From Paraburkholderia sp. BL9I2N2 (GTDB lineage Bacteria; Pseudomonadota; Gammaproteobacteria; Burkholderiales; Burkholderiaceae), in the NCBI RefSeq assembly GCF_004339745.1, contig NZ_SMGP01000001.1, forward strand, positions 2,604,001 through 2,668,000: a DNA stretch of 64,000 nucleotides. Direction: 5' to 3'. The notes beneath the pieces were generated by a model. That model was not told the origin of the DNA, did not search any database, and worked only from the letters and a program-made list of their open reading frames with translations. Positions 27,244 through 36,285 of this stretch are shown one piece after another (position 1 is the stretch's first letter; each line of letters starts with the position of its first letter). Position numbers and translations under genes: made by a program.

Positions 27244-28233
27244 TCAGCCGGCGCTCGCGCGAGCCGTCGATCCGGCAGCACCAGAGCCCTGTGCACGTTT
27301 GCCGCTCCTGGATTGTTCGCTGTCGCCCGGCAACCAGGGTTGTTGCAACGTCGACGCATGCAGAAGGTCGAGAAAACGCTGAGCGCGCAGTGAGCGTCCA
27401 TGCCGCGAGTTGATCAGCGCGACGATATCCGCGTCCGGCTGCGTCCACGCTTCGAGCAGCGGGACGAGCCGCCCCGCGTGCAGATGCTCGGCCACATCCC
27501 ATTCCGAGCGCGAAATTATGCCAAGCCCGGCAAGCGCCCAATCACGCACCGTGCCGCCGTCATTGCTCGTTAGCATCGGCTCGATTCTGACGTTCGCCGG
27601 TGTGCCCTGGTCTCTCGGCGTGAAACGCCACATGGTCACGTCTTCATCGTTCTCGCGCAGCGCGATACAGTCATGCGTGAGCAGTTCCTCCGGATGCTTT
27701 GGTTCACCGCGACGCGCCAGATAGCTCGGCGCCGCGCACAGGATGCGGCGATTAGGTGCGAGACGCCGGCTGACGAGCGACGAATCGCGCAACTCGCCGA
27801 TATGCACCATCAGGTCCCACATGTCATCCGAGATTCGCGCGGGGCGATCGGACAGCATCAGACTTGCGCTCACCTCCGGGTAGAGGGCACGAAATTGCGC
27901 AATGACAGGCGCGACGTAACGCTGCCCGAAACCGAGCGGCGCAATCACGCGCAGATGGCCGGCCACCGTGCCGCGCCGCGATGCCAGCGTGTCTGACAAA
28001 TTGCCAATGTCATCGCAGATCCGGCGCGCGTGGACCGCAAGCAGCTCGCCTTCGTCGGTGAGCACCATGCGCCGGCCCGATCGATCGATCAACCGCATGC
28101 CCAACCGGTTTTCCAGAAGACGCAGCCGCTGCGTAACCGCTGGCGGCGTGACATCGAGCTTGCGTGCGGCATCCGCTAGCGACAAAGCGCTCGCAAGCGT
28201 AATGAAAAAATGCAGGTCCTCGGTCGAAATCAT
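27244..28233 (-). CDS. LysR-family transcriptional regulator
   Basis: The 329-residue product with the ATG at 28233 starts MISTEDLHFFITLASALSLADAARKL (HTH in AARKLDVTPPAVTQRLRL). The effector domain belongs to the large DmlR/CrgA-like group. An upstream ATG at about 28294 would add 20 residues (MAIANATEYHRRIAAPIPKS) and cannot be excluded because neither start has a strong ribosome site. The C-terminus is extended by a Ser/Gly/Ala-rich tail. Convergent with the cyclodeaminase gene; it is the natural candidate to regulate the M81 operon, though not adjacent to its promoter. Confidence 0.85.
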   Translation of the reverse strand: MISTEDLHFFITLASALSLADAARKLDVTPPAVTQRLRLLENRLGMRLIDRSGRRMVLTDEGELLAVHARRICDDIGNLSDTLASRRGTVAGHLRVIAPLGFGQRYVAPVIAQFRALYPEVSASLMLSDRPARISDDMWDLMVHIGELRDSSLVSRRLAPNRRILCAAPSYLARRGEPKHPEELLTHDCIALRENDEDVTMWRFTPRDQGTPANVRIEPMLTSNDGGTVRDWALAGLGIISRSEWDVAEHLHAGRLVPLLEAWTQPDADIVALINSRHGRSLRAQRFLDLLHASTLQQPWLPGDSEQSRSGKRAQGSGAAGSTARASAG

Positions 28234-28560
28234 TGACTTGGGTATGGGCGCGGCGATCCGACGATGGTATTCCGTGGCGTTAGCGATCGCCATTATTTTT
28301 TTACGCCTGACGTGAGCGATTCCTGCCCATCCGTCTTCGCGTGCGCGCAACGGAGGTGGCAGAACCCACGACGATGGCGGAGATTAAAAGCCGGCGCGCC
28401 CACGCAGGGCTGAATCCAAGGCCCGTCGCTATTTTCAGAGTATTACGAGCGGTCAGGCAACCAATCGATGGTCAGAGTAAGGCCGGTCCCTGTCATCATA
28501 AATTTGCGTCCCTCGCCTACCGTTGGGGCCGCTCCGGACTTGCGCATTAGTCAATGTTCT
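28234..28560. other. Gap between LysR and LprI-like gene
   Basis: About 327 bp. An A/T-rich block TTATTTTTTTACG lies just upstream of the LysR start. Nothing else is supported, and no gene is called. Confidence 0.4.
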
Positions 28561-29205
28561 TTAGTGGTTGCTCGGTCCTCCACCACCCTTCGTTCGCCGC
28601 TTGAAGAGTACGCCGAATCCAATCGCGACAAGCAAGGCCACCATCAGAACGGCGCTCATGCCCGTCGTGCCGCGCTTGTCAACCGGACCGGACGCAGCGG
28701 AAGCCACAGCAGGTGAAGAGCTCTGCGTTTCAACCGGCTTCGGGAGCGCTACGCCAGCGGCACTCCCCTGGCGAACAAGAGAAGCCTCCGACGTTGGGGA
28801 GGCCTGAGATGCGATAGAGGGAACTACGTCCGGCATCGGACCGACGGGAGCCATGTCAGTGGATGAAGCCATTGCCGGAGCCTGTGCAGCGGCAGGACTG
28901 GCTTCGGCAGACCTGGCCAACGCCTTCCACTTGGCGAATACCGTATCGATGCAGTGAACGTCGGTGCAGGCGTTCCGCGCTTGCCTCCACTGAGCGAGTC
29001 GTTCGGGTGAAAGCTTTCCACTGCTCAGGAGAGCCTGTTGTTGCCCGGAGATATCGTCGTATTCATTGTTCAGGATGGCGTGGTCGCAGATGACGCGTTC
29101 AGCCGGTTGTCGCGTGGTGGCGCATTGAATTTCGCTTGCCCATGCTCCGGTTGAACCAAAAGCCGCCACTGATAGCAGCACTGGCCAAAATCGCTTTAGA
29201 TGCAC
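28561..29205 (-). CDS. LprI-like (DUF1311) membrane-anchored protein
   Basis: 214 residues: signal peptide (LLSVAAFGSTGAWA), then an LprI-like domain (about residues 25-95) with the paired cysteines in IQCATTRQPAERVICDH and in NACTDVHCIDTVF, a Ser/Ala/Pro-rich linker of about 80 residues, and a single C-terminal transmembrane segment (VLMVALLVAIGFGVLF) followed by a basic tail. LprI-like domains occur in lysozyme inhibitors, though this is not shown here. The C-terminal anchor with a flexible linker would hold the domain in the periplasm. The DUF429 and 95-residue genes lie upstream on the same strand, but gaps are too long for a firm operon. Confidence 0.75.
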   Translation of the reverse strand: MHLKRFWPVLLSVAAFGSTGAWASEIQCATTRQPAERVICDHAILNNEYDDISGQQQALLSSGKLSPERLAQWRQARNACTDVHCIDTVFAKWKALARSAEASPAAAQAPAMASSTDMAPVGPMPDVVPSIASQASPTSEASLVRQGSAAGVALPKPVETQSSSPAVASAASGPVDKRGTTGMSAVLMVALLVAIGFGVLFKRRTKGGGGPSNH

Positions 29206-29322
29206 CGGCCCTCCTTGAAGATGGTTGCTTTGCTAAGACTACGGTCGCTCGTGAGCGAAATCCTATGTACCTACAACGGGATCACGAGACCCCGATCGTG
29301 CCGTCGCACGAGGCGTGCCACG

Positions 29323-29994
29323 CTAACCGCGAAAACGGTATTCGCTGGATCGTTTGAGTGTGCCTGCAGGAGCCGGCACAACAATGAACCCGCCGAGTTC
29401 ATCGCCGTACGCCACGAATCTCTCGTCAAGCAAGCAATGTGCTGTCAAGGCACACAGCGCCGCATCCACTTCGTCGATAGATTTCAGCGACGTCGCGTCA
29501 ATTCCCGCATTCTGAAGAATTTCTCGGCGCTGAGTTCGTTTCTGTTTCGCGGACGCGACCGCGGTCCCTAGAAAAGCGCTGGTGATAGCGTGGGGGAACG
29601 TCTCAAAGCAGACTCGATCACCGAGTTCTCCGCCATTGTTGAAGAGGGGAAAATGCGGTGCGAATGCCAGATAGACAAGCTCGCCGTTGAACATCCACTC
29701 GTAGAATCCGCTTTTACTGGCCATGGCCGTTGCGCGAGTCGGTGTGGCGAACGAAAAGATTCGCTGCCGCGCGAGCTCCTTCTCGGCTTGCCTTCCGGCT
29801 TCGCCGACTCGCCACAGACAGGGAGCATCGATGCCCACCGCTCCTACCTCGAATTGGAGGCACTTTTCGACCATTTGTTCCGGCGCCTGCGACCGGAGGT
29901 TGCACACAATCTGGGTGTCACGCAGGATAACCAGATGATTTCCTTTCCGGTCGCCGCCAATATCGATTCCAGCTACAGCTCGTCGTGACCTCAT
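29323..29994 (-). CDS. DUF429 domain protein
   Basis: 223 residues starting with an Asp-containing strand (GIDIGGDRKGNHLVIL) as in RNase H-like folds of the DUF429 family, with IDAPCLWRVGEAGR and CFETFPHAI further on, and a C-terminal DEVDAALCALTAHCLLDERF helix-type motif (split DEVDAAL and AALCALTAH) that closes the family signature. The biochemical role of DUF429 is not established. Start choice: the frame begins near an ATG at 29994 that follows a fair ribosome site. It stands alone on the minus strand. Confidence 0.75.
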   Translation of the reverse strand: MRSRRAVAGIDIGGDRKGNHLVILRDTQIVCNLRSQAPEQMVEKCLQFEVGAVGIDAPCLWRVGEAGRQAEKELARQRIFSFATPTRATAMASKSGFYEWMFNGELVYLAFAPHFPLFNNGGELGDRVCFETFPHAITSAFLGTAVASAKQKRTQRREILQNAGIDATSLKSIDEVDAALCALTAHCLLDERFVAYGDELGGFIVVPAPAGTLKRSSEYRFRG

Positions 29995-30045
29995 AGTTCC
30001 CTACTCTCAACCGAGCACGCTTACCTCGGTAGCAATAGCTGATGC

Positions 30046-30333
30046 TTAATCCGTCGAAAAAAGCAGAAGCGACCTCGCCTGTTCAAGCAGAGCGTGTGAC
30101 GCGGCAAACTCATTGCGTCCAGCCATAGTCAGTGCGGCTTGTCCTGTGCGCTCGAACAGCTCGTCATCAGATGTCGCGACGACACTCACGTCGAGACCAG
30201 GACGGTCGTATTGGCGAAAAAATGCGAGCATTTGGGACGCATCGAATCGCGAGTCCTTAGGACCGGACCTGGCTAGAATCTCGGCGGCTGCCGCCAGCTG
30301 TCGCGTGGCTTGGAGGAATTTAGTGCGGTCCAT
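30046..30333 (-). CDS. Small hypothetical protein
   Basis: 95 residues, soluble, helical, with no signal peptide: MDRTKFLQATRQLAAAAEIL at the start and HALLEQARSLLLFSTD at the end. It begins with a good ATG. Reads like a stand-alone helical-repeat protein; no family recognised. It is 51 bp upstream of the DUF429 gene on the same strand and could be cotranscribed with it. Confidence 0.55.
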   Translation of the reverse strand: MDRTKFLQATRQLAAAAEILARSGPKDSRFDASQMLAFFRQYDRPGLDVSVVATSDDELFERTGQAALTMAGRNEFAASHALLEQARSLLLFSTD

Positions 30334-30593
30334 GACACTTGCCCCATGAGTCAGAGAACCTGATTGAAATCGAAGGCAGCACGATAGCCGCCGGCAGATA
30401 GTCTATCTCACCGTGCCGCCTCTAGCGCCCAGAGGGTTGCGGCATGTTCGGCCATACCTGGCCGAAAACAATCGTCATCGCGGAATTGCCTGGGTCGGCG
30501 CCCGCTATATCCGCAGCAAACAGGAGCGTCTCCGTGTGCGTCGAGCAGCTTAAAACCGCCTGCATCGTCACCCGTGACGCTCATTTGCCGACT

Positions 30594-31871
30594 CTAGTGG
30601 GCGTCTGACGGTTCGTTCGTCGCCGTGTCAACTAACTCCGGCGTTTGCGGCGCGGATTGGGACGCATCGGAAACTGGAACCGGGCCAGTCTCGTGGCGAT
30701 GGACATCATGCGTAACGAAGCCTATGTCATGACTTGGAATCTCGAACCAGTCGGGGTTGCCGAACGAGCGGCGGATGTCCTCGAGGCCGCTCGCCCAGTG
30801 TTCTCCCATGGTGTCGTTGCTGAATTCGTAGTCCTTGTAGTGACCTTCAAAAAACTTGTTCTTGTAGATGAGGTGCACGACATTGACCGCACCACCGTCG
30901 GCCACTTTCTGTGCCTGCTTGACTAGCGGGTGTGTCCGCCGCACTTTCTCCGGAATGTGTTCAAGCAGTTCCTTTATCAGGCGAGCATGCTTCTGGCTCT
31001 GCGACACGAAGGCCGTGATGGCGCGGGTCCGGCTCGAGTATTGAATGTCCTTGGCCCTTTCGGCGACATCGAGGAAATCGCCGGGCTGCGTTCCTCCTGC
31101 GCTCCACAGGTCGACCTGGAAAACCAGCGCGTCCTTGTGCTGGCATTCCCGAACGATTTCCGTAAGCGGCGTATTCGAGACCAGACCTCCGTCCCAGTAA
31201 TATTCTCCGTCGATTTCCACCGCTGGAAAGCCTGGCGGCAACGCGCCAGACGCCATGAAGTGCTCCGGCTCGAGGCGAGTCTGCGTGTTGTCGAAGTACA
31301 CCAGATTGCCCGTGCGAACATTGACCGCTCCGACGGAGACGCGAACGTCACCGTCGTTGATACGGTCGAAATTGGCGTACTTGAGGAGCGTCGCGCGCAA
31401 CGCCGTCGTATCGTAAAAGCTCACTTCGGTCGGCGGCTTCTTTGCAATGCTGGCGATGTGTGCGGAAAAGCGCGGTGAGAAAAAGCCCTTCTGACCTTCG
31501 GTCAAAGCGCGAGCGGCAGCCCACATGCTCGACCATTTTCGGGCAACGTCTGGAAACCCGAACGCTGTCGGCACCAAAGCGCCGACATGCCCCAGCAAGT
31601 CCGCTGGTTGACAGATGGTGCTCCAGAAGCCGCGCAATGCTTCTACGCGGTCCTCCGGTGCATTGCCGGCGATGATGGCGGTGTTCAGGGCGCCAATCGA
31701 GATGCCCGAAATCCAGGTGGGTTCGACACCCACTTCAGCAAGCCCCTCATACACGCCGGCCTGATAGGAACCCAACGCGCCACCGCCCTGCAGGACCAAA
31801 CCGATTTCGTCGTAGGAAGGTAGCTCAAGATGATTCGGTTGCTTTAATGTATTGCGTTGACTGCGGCGCAT
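30594..31871 (-). CDS. Patatin-like phospholipase family protein
   Basis: The 425-residue protein has the patatin catalytic layout: oxyanion-hole glycines in LVLQGGGALGSYQAGV, the nucleophile elbow GISIG, and the Asp of the dyad in WDGG. The C-terminal ~100 residues include a repeated Asn/Phe/Lys region (VHLIYKNKFFEGHYKDYEF) found in a bacterial patatin subgroup often linked to 3-hydroxybutyrate genes. The ATG at 31871 follows AAGGAGCCGACA. It is 10 bp downstream of the dehydrogenase gene. A role in releasing fatty acids or hydroxybutyrate oligomers is possible; inferred only from context. Confidence 0.88.
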   Translation of the reverse strand: MRRSQRNTLKQPNHLELPSYDEIGLVLQGGGALGSYQAGVYEGLAEVGVEPTWISGISIGALNTAIIAGNAPEDRVEALRGFWSTICQPADLLGHVGALVPTAFGFPDVARKWSSMWAAARALTEGQKGFFSPRFSAHIASIAKKPPTEVSFYDTTALRATLLKYANFDRINDGDVRVSVGAVNVRTGNLVYFDNTQTRLEPEHFMASGALPPGFPAVEIDGEYYWDGGLVSNTPLTEIVRECQHKDALVFQVDLWSAGGTQPGDFLDVAERAKDIQYSSRTRAITAFVSQSQKHARLIKELLEHIPEKVRRTHPLVKQAQKVADGGAVNVVHLIYKNKFFEGHYKDYEFSNDTMGEHWASGLEDIRRSFGNPDWFEIPSHDIGFVTHDVHRHETGPVPVSDASQSAPQTPELVDTATNEPSDAH

Positions 31872-31881
31872 TGTCGGCTCC

Positions 31882-32664
31882 TTATTGCATGAACCAACCG
31901 TGGCTGACCACAATCGATTGTCCCGTCAGTGCTGCTGATTCAAATCCCGCCAGGAAGGCGACTGTTTTGGCAACGTCGGCTACGGTGGTGAATTCGCCGT
32001 CGACAGTTTCCTTCAGCATCACGTCCTTAACGACCTGGGCTTCCGAAATACCGAGCGCTTTCGCCTGCTCCGGAATCTGCTTGTCGACCAATGGAGTACG
32101 AACAAAGCCCGGACATACGACATTCGCTCTCACGCCGCGCGAGCCACCTTCTTTCGCGACCACGCGCGCAAGACCCAGCAGGCCGTGCTTGGCGGTGACG
32201 TAAGCCGACTTCAGCTTCGAGGCTTCGTGTGAATGGACCGAGCCCATGTAGATGATGGAGCCGCCCTTGCCGGATGCGTACATGTGCCTGATAGCGGCCT
32301 TCGTGGTCAGAAATGCGCCATCCAGGTGAATGGCCAGCATCTTCTTCCAGTCGGAGTACTCGTAGTCTTCAATCGGGTTGACGATCTGAATACCGGCGTT
32401 CGACACCAGCACGTCGATGCTGCCGAGTTTGCCGACGGCTTCTTCGATACCGGCGTTGACCGCTTCTTCGCTCGTCACGTCCATCGACACGGCCAGTGCT
32501 TTCCCGCCTGCGGCGACGATACTGTCCGCGACCTGCTGCGCGTTTGCCAGATTCAGGTCCCCAATGACGACGGCCGCGCCGTCCGAAGCCAGCTTGCGCG
32601 CGCATTGCTCACCGATACCGCTTGCGGCGCCCGTCACGAGCGCGACTTTTCCTTGCAACGACAT
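31882..32664 (-). CDS. bdhA: 3-hydroxybutyrate dehydrogenase
   Basis: 260-residue classical SDR with TGAASGIG near residue 11-18, NAG at the strand-4 site, catalytic Ser in [21 protein letters not shown] and the YxxxK pair (Y-V-T-A-K). The [16 protein letters not shown] segment (written in two parts: [11 protein letters not shown] and YVTAKHG) is typical of BdhA, which interconverts (R)-3-hydroxybutyrate and acetoacetate with NAD. It lies between acetoacetate decarboxylase and patatin on the same strand (18 and 10 bp gaps). Together these form a ketone-body or PHB-linked module. Confidence 0.9.
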   Translation of the reverse strand: MSLQGKVALVTGAASGIGEQCARKLASDGAAVVIGDLNLANAQQVADSIVAAGGKALAVSMDVTSEEAVNAGIEEAVGKLGSIDVLVSNAGIQIVNPIEDYEYSDWKKMLAIHLDGAFLTTKAAIRHMYASGKGGSIIYMGSVHSHEASKLKSAYVTAKHGLLGLARVVAKEGGSRGVRANVVCPGFVRTPLVDKQIPEQAKALGISEAQVVKDVMLKETVDGEFTTVADVAKTVAFLAGFESAALTGQSIVVSHGWFMQ

Positions 32665-32682
32665 AATTTGCTCCTTGTTGAT

Positions 32683-33462
32683 TTATTGGTTCACGGCGAG
32701 CTTCAGCGCTTCCGCCGGGGCGAGGTAGTCGTAAGCGACTTCGCCCACATCGAGAGTGAGATTTGCAATGACGTGCCTGGCGGCCACCACCCTTTTGACG
32801 GGCAGGTCAGCAACCGGCGCCAACGCATGTGCGTGCAGATCGAGCGCAGCGGGGCCTTCCCATGCACCGAGCACAGAAACGTCGCGCAAGTAGAAACGTA
32901 CGAGTTCACAAATCCGCGGTGAGCCATCGACATGGGGGATGACCTTCAACAGATAATTGGGTGTGTCCGCGAGTTTCTTGCGTTCAGATTCGATATCGAG
33001 CGGGCGGTACTTGTAGCCCATCGTGCCGGTAGCGACCCGTTGCGTCCCATAGTCGAGTGTGCCCAGCAACGTATCTTTTCCGTCGACGGATAAACGGGGT
33101 GAAGCGAGCTTCTTCGGGAAACCCCAAATCTCCCGGCCGCCGGCGATCGGACCTTCGTCATCGAGATACATCGCGTGCGTATAGCTGGCTTTCCGGCCGG
33201 ATTCATCCAGGACCGAAATGACTTGACCACTCTCTGTGTAATCGCCAAAACCGGATGAATCCGGCATCCGGATGAACTCGTAGTGGACCAGACCATTGTC
33301 GACCGTCAAAGGCTCCGGCACGACCGCGCGAACCGCATCGATGTCGGTCTCGTACGAAATGATGAAGTATTCGCGGTTGAGGAATCGAAATGGTGGACGC
33401 GGATAAGCCGGGTTGTGCACTGGCATTGCGAAGGCATTTGCGCGGATTTCATCGAGTGTCAC
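32683..33462 (-). CDS. adc: Acetoacetate decarboxylase
   Basis: About 259 residues with the GTG start at 33462 (AAGGAAGAATTGCT upstream); the frame runs a further 12 codons upstream without a better site. The Schiff-base lysine is in [13 protein letters not shown], matching the Lys115-Lys116 pair of the clostridial enzyme. The product is acetone and CO2 from acetoacetate. It is the first gene of an operon with bdhA and a patatin, and a MarR gene lies just upstream in the same direction. This set could remove or rebalance acetoacetate. No acetone-carboxylase genes are near. Confidence 0.92.
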   Translation of the reverse strand: MTLDEIRANAFAMPVHNPAYPRPPFRFLNREYFIISYETDIDAVRAVVPEPLTVDNGLVHYEFIRMPDSSGFGDYTESGQVISVLDESGRKASYTHAMYLDDEGPIAGGREIWGFPKKLASPRLSVDGKDTLLGTLDYGTQRVATGTMGYKYRPLDIESERKKLADTPNYLLKVIPHVDGSPRICELVRFYLRDVSVLGAWEGPAALDLHAHALAPVADLPVKRVVAARHVIANLTLDVGEVAYDYLAPAEALKLAVNQ

Positions 33463-33629
33463 AGCAATTCTTCCTTTGGATAACGAAGGCAGCATCATAG
33501 AGGCAAGTCATAGGGGGTTTCAGCGAAGCGCACATGGCGGACGGCGATTCCATGACTGACGTGTCAGGCGTCGAGTGCCCATCCCGCTTAGGTTTGAGCT
33601 GTGTTTATGCTTGCCTCGATGCCACATGT

Positions 33630-33654
33630 TGCAACTTCGCAATACATTGTTGCA
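33630..33654. promoter_or_regulatory. Putative MarR operator upstream of adc
   Basis: TGCAAC-N13-GTTGCA forms a dyad centred near 33642, with an internal TTGC...GCAA pair, in the 308 bp gap between the MarR gene and adc (33463-33770). MarR proteins often bind TTGCAA-type dyads. Binding and promoter position are inferred; the rest of the gap shows no gene. Confidence 0.4.
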
Positions 33655-33770
33655 GGATGGATTTCGGCGTCGAAGGGAACCCGCGCATACGACCGGGAGT
33701 CGCACGCCGACATCGCGTAGTGGCGATGTGGCGGCTGAGTCGGTGCACAGGTTGCGCCGTGGCCGCTTTT

Positions 33771-34259
33771 CTATTCGCCGATAAGTTTTCCAAGCAGACC
33801 ATGCAATTCGACCAGTTCTGCAAGCGAGAGTCTGGCGAATCGTCCGCTCAATAGACTGGGCGTCATCTGCTCGAGGCGGGTGTACATGCTGGCGCCCACT
33901 TCCGTCAGCGCGACTCTTACTACTCTTCGGTCTTCCACGCCTCGGGAACGCTGCAGCAACAGCCTCTTCTCCAATCGGCCCAACAACCGGCTCATGAATC
34001 CCGAGTCGACGCCTAGCACCTCAGACAATCCCGTAGGTGTGTCGGCGACACTTTCACCGATTGCCATCAGGACGGTCGCTTCATTTGCGCTGAGGTCGAG
34101 GCCGCTGAAAGCCTGATTCAACTCCCTCAGCAAGGCAGCGCGCGCTCTGACAAGGCGCGATTCTACGTTGCGAACCAAAGAAAAATCGACATCGGCGGAG
34201 GCCCCGTGAGGACGCGCCCCATTCAAGGCAGGGCTCGATTCGGTTGTCGTGACTGGCAT
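33771..34259 (-). CDS. MarR-family transcriptional regulator
   Basis: 162 residues with a winged helix of the MarR type: LSANEATVLMAIGE, TGLSEVLGVDSGFMSRLLGRLEKRLLLQRSRGVEDRRVVRVALTE (recognition helix LGVDSGFMSRLLGRLE; wing DRR motif). Short N-terminal Ser/Ala-rich tail. It is upstream of the adc-bdhA-patatin operon in the same direction and is the likely regulator. The inducer is unknown. Confidence 0.85.
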   Translation of the reverse strand: MPVTTTESSPALNGARPHGASADVDFSLVRNVESRLVRARAALLRELNQAFSGLDLSANEATVLMAIGESVADTPTGLSEVLGVDSGFMSRLLGRLEKRLLLQRSRGVEDRRVVRVALTEVGASMYTRLEQMTPSLLSGRFARLSLAELVELHGLLGKLIGE

Positions 34260-34689
34260 TCATGCAGCCCTGATTGCGTTGAACATTGCTCTTCGGAGGG
34301 GCGATGGTAGCAAGGCGGGGCCGACGCCGTAATTACATGTTTATGTTGTGACCTCGCGGGATGTCGCGGGGATGTCACTGGGACGCCTTCGCACAACGTC
34401 ATCGGTAACTTACCTGGCCGGCGTCGCGAACGGCGCCGTTCCCGATTTGCCCGGGCGCAGCATCGCAGGCGTTTCGACGTGATGCGCGCATCGATCGGGG
34501 AAAATCGCGCATTGCGGTCCTCCTTGAACGACTTTGGAACTGTCGACTCTAAAGACAAGGGGCCACCCGGCCTCACGTATGAGCCTCTGCGTGTTGAACT
34601 CCATAGAAAGCGGACTCAGCGCTATTTGTCCATGCCTCGTTGCGCCGTCGCTAGTCGTTCGAACGGGCCTCGAGGCGAGGAGAACGCAA
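34260..34689. other. 430 bp gap, no gene recognised
   Basis: Between MarR and the Tyr/Gly repeat protein. It contains the promoters of these divergent genes. Frames crossing it are short and lack ribosome sites. Nothing structured was recognised, apart from the ribosome-site-like GAGGAGAACGCAA before 34690. Confidence 0.4.
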
Positions 34690-35046
34690 ATGAACAGGTT
34701 CGTTCGTTTTCTGGTCGCTGTCGGGCTAGGCGCGGGTGCGGCCGGCTTCGCGCAGGCGGGCGGTGTGTCTGTAGGCGTCGGCATTGGTGTGGCGGGCCCC
34801 GTGTATGCCGGTCCGCCGGTTATCTATGCGCCGCCGCCCGTCATCTACGGTCCGCCGGTGATATTTGGACCGCGCCCCTGGCCCGGATACTATCGTTATC
34901 CCTATTGGTACGGCGGATATCGAGGCTATTACGGCCGCGGTTACTACGGCCCTGGTTACTATGGGCGTGGGTACTACGGCCATGGGTACTATGGACGTGG
35001 TTATTATGGACGTGGCTACTACGGGCATCCGGGGTGGCGACGCTAG
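34690..35046 (+). CDS. Secreted Pro/Gly/Tyr-rich repeat protein
   Basis: 118 residues: signal peptide (FLVAVGLGAGAAGFAQAGG), a Pro/Val/Tyr-rich block with PPVIYGPP-type units (about 40-62), then a C-terminal array of five or six GYYG[RPH]G units (about 75-112). GAGGAGAACGCAA precedes the ATG. Low-complexity secreted proteins with PXPV or GYYG-like repeats are often annotated as structural or virulence-associated in proteobacteria; no function can be given. Base composition of the repeats is strongly patterned, which suggests repeat expansion. Confidence 0.75.
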   Translation: MNRFVRFLVAVGLGAGAAGFAQAGGVSVGVGIGVAGPVYAGPPVIYAPPPVIYGPPVIFGPRPWPGYYRYPYWYGGYRGYYGRGYYGPGYYGRGYYGHGYYGRGYYGRGYYGHPGWRR

Positions 35047-35396
35047 AGCGCACGAGTGACTGTCTCCGCACAACTCCAGCGCATTCGAAATGCGTGCACA
35101 GGTCGCTCGTAGCGAACCTTTCTTCCCTACCCGACCTGCATACGTCCCCGAAATCGTAGTTCCACGCTGCATGAATGGCGATTACTGACCTCACCCAGCC
35201 CGCGCTTCGCGCAAGTGTTGGCTTTGGAGACAGCATATAAGCTGAAATGTTTGTCTGAACCCAACATCGAGTCGTCCGCTCGCACGCTCACGCCGGGCAT
35301 CAACAAGGCGGGCAGCCCGGCTGGATTGGCAGTTCGAAAACTTCCTCTCCGTCGGCACGGTCGTTGCAACTATGGCTGCCTCAACGGGAGATTGCC
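35047..35396. other. 350 bp gap, no gene recognised
   Basis: Short leftward and rightward frames are present but none has a start with a ribosome site. GGGAGATTGCC before 35397 belongs to the next gene. Confidence 0.35.
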
Positions 35397-35618
35397 ATGA
35401 TCAGCTGCTTGCAGGGTTTCGCTAATTCCATTCCAGCGCGTGCGTCTTCACTTGTCGCCGTCGCTTCTATCGCTGTTGCGGTGATCTGCGGGACCGGCAT
35501 CGCAGCATTTGCCGGGTTACTGCCTGCGTCGGACGACGTAGCCGTCGCAGTGACTGTGACACCGTTAATTGACATGCAAATCGACGCTTATGTGAAGCGT
35601 GTCGCAGCCATGGATTGA
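35397..35618 (+). CDS. Small membrane-associated protein, unknown
   Basis: 73 residues (MISCLQGFANSIPARASSLV...) with one hydrophobic segment (VAVASIAVAVICGTGIAAFAG) and a short basic C-terminus. GGGAGATTGCC lies before the ATG. Could be a small inner-membrane protein. No family recognised, moderate support as coding. Confidence 0.5.
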   Translation: MISCLQGFANSIPARASSLVAVASIAVAVICGTGIAAFAGLLPASDDVAVAVTVTPLIDMQIDAYVKRVAAMD

Positions 35619-35704
35619 ACCGTCAGCCACAAAACAAGCGAGAAACCGGCGACATGCACCGCTCAGTCCGTGCGAGCTACCGCGACTCCGATGCCAGACA
35701 GCGG

Positions 35705-36061
35705 TCAGGAGCGCAGCACTAATTTCAAGCGTCCCAGCTCAGCGGGTCTCGTGTATGACCGATACAGTTCGCCCACCGTGCCGAATGCCAAAGCTGGTTT
35801 GAGAGTCGCACCCGGAAGTGCGCTTGTAATCCAATCAAAGGCATTCATTTCACGTTGAGCAGCATGCACCGCTGCAGTGAGCACAGTGAGGGCTCGCTCC
35901 GCGGAGTGCCCACCAAGGTCGACGAAGCAGCTCTCAAATGGATGTTTCGTTGCGCTCTCGACGTGTAACGCTGACTTTCGGACGTTCAAATCAATCTCCT
36001 TCGCGGATCGCCTGTCCTGTATATCAACTGATTGTGACAATGCATCGCGTTGTCCATTCAA
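35705..36061 (-). CDS. Hypothetical protein, weakly supported
   Basis: A 118-codon leftward frame starting with TTG; an internal ATG would give 47 residues (from MNAFDW). The middle part ERALTVLTAAVHAAQREM looks like a helix of a phasin-like or small helical protein but no family is clear. No ribosome site for either start. Listed with low confidence as the only plausible frame of this stretch. Confidence 0.3.
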   Translation of the reverse strand: MNGQRDALSQSVDIQDRRSAKEIDLNVRKSALHVESATKHPFESCFVDLGGHSAERALTVLTAAVHAAQREMNAFDWITSALPGATLKPALAFGTVGELYRSYTRPAELGRLKLVLRS

Positions 36062-36285
36062 TGATGCGACTCGGCTCGCGTGGACGCTCCGGGTGCGACG
36101 CGCCCCGATTGCAACTGGACGTGATTTGTTGAAGTAACAGCGCCCGACCTTCCGACAGCATCAAGGCTGGGACACATCAGGCTGCGTCGTCGCGAGCATC
36201 CCGTTTACGAATCCAGTCGCGAGTATTCCCCGTATATGCGGTCAGACCCACGCAATTACGCGTGGCGACTCTGGAGGAGTACACC

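Noticed and set aside
31882..32664. Check whether the 3-hydroxybutyrate dehydrogenase also lacks the catalytic Tyr
   Set aside because: It has the normal Y-V-T-A-K segment, as does BenD (Y-S-A-A-K); only the SDR at 51619 is changed.
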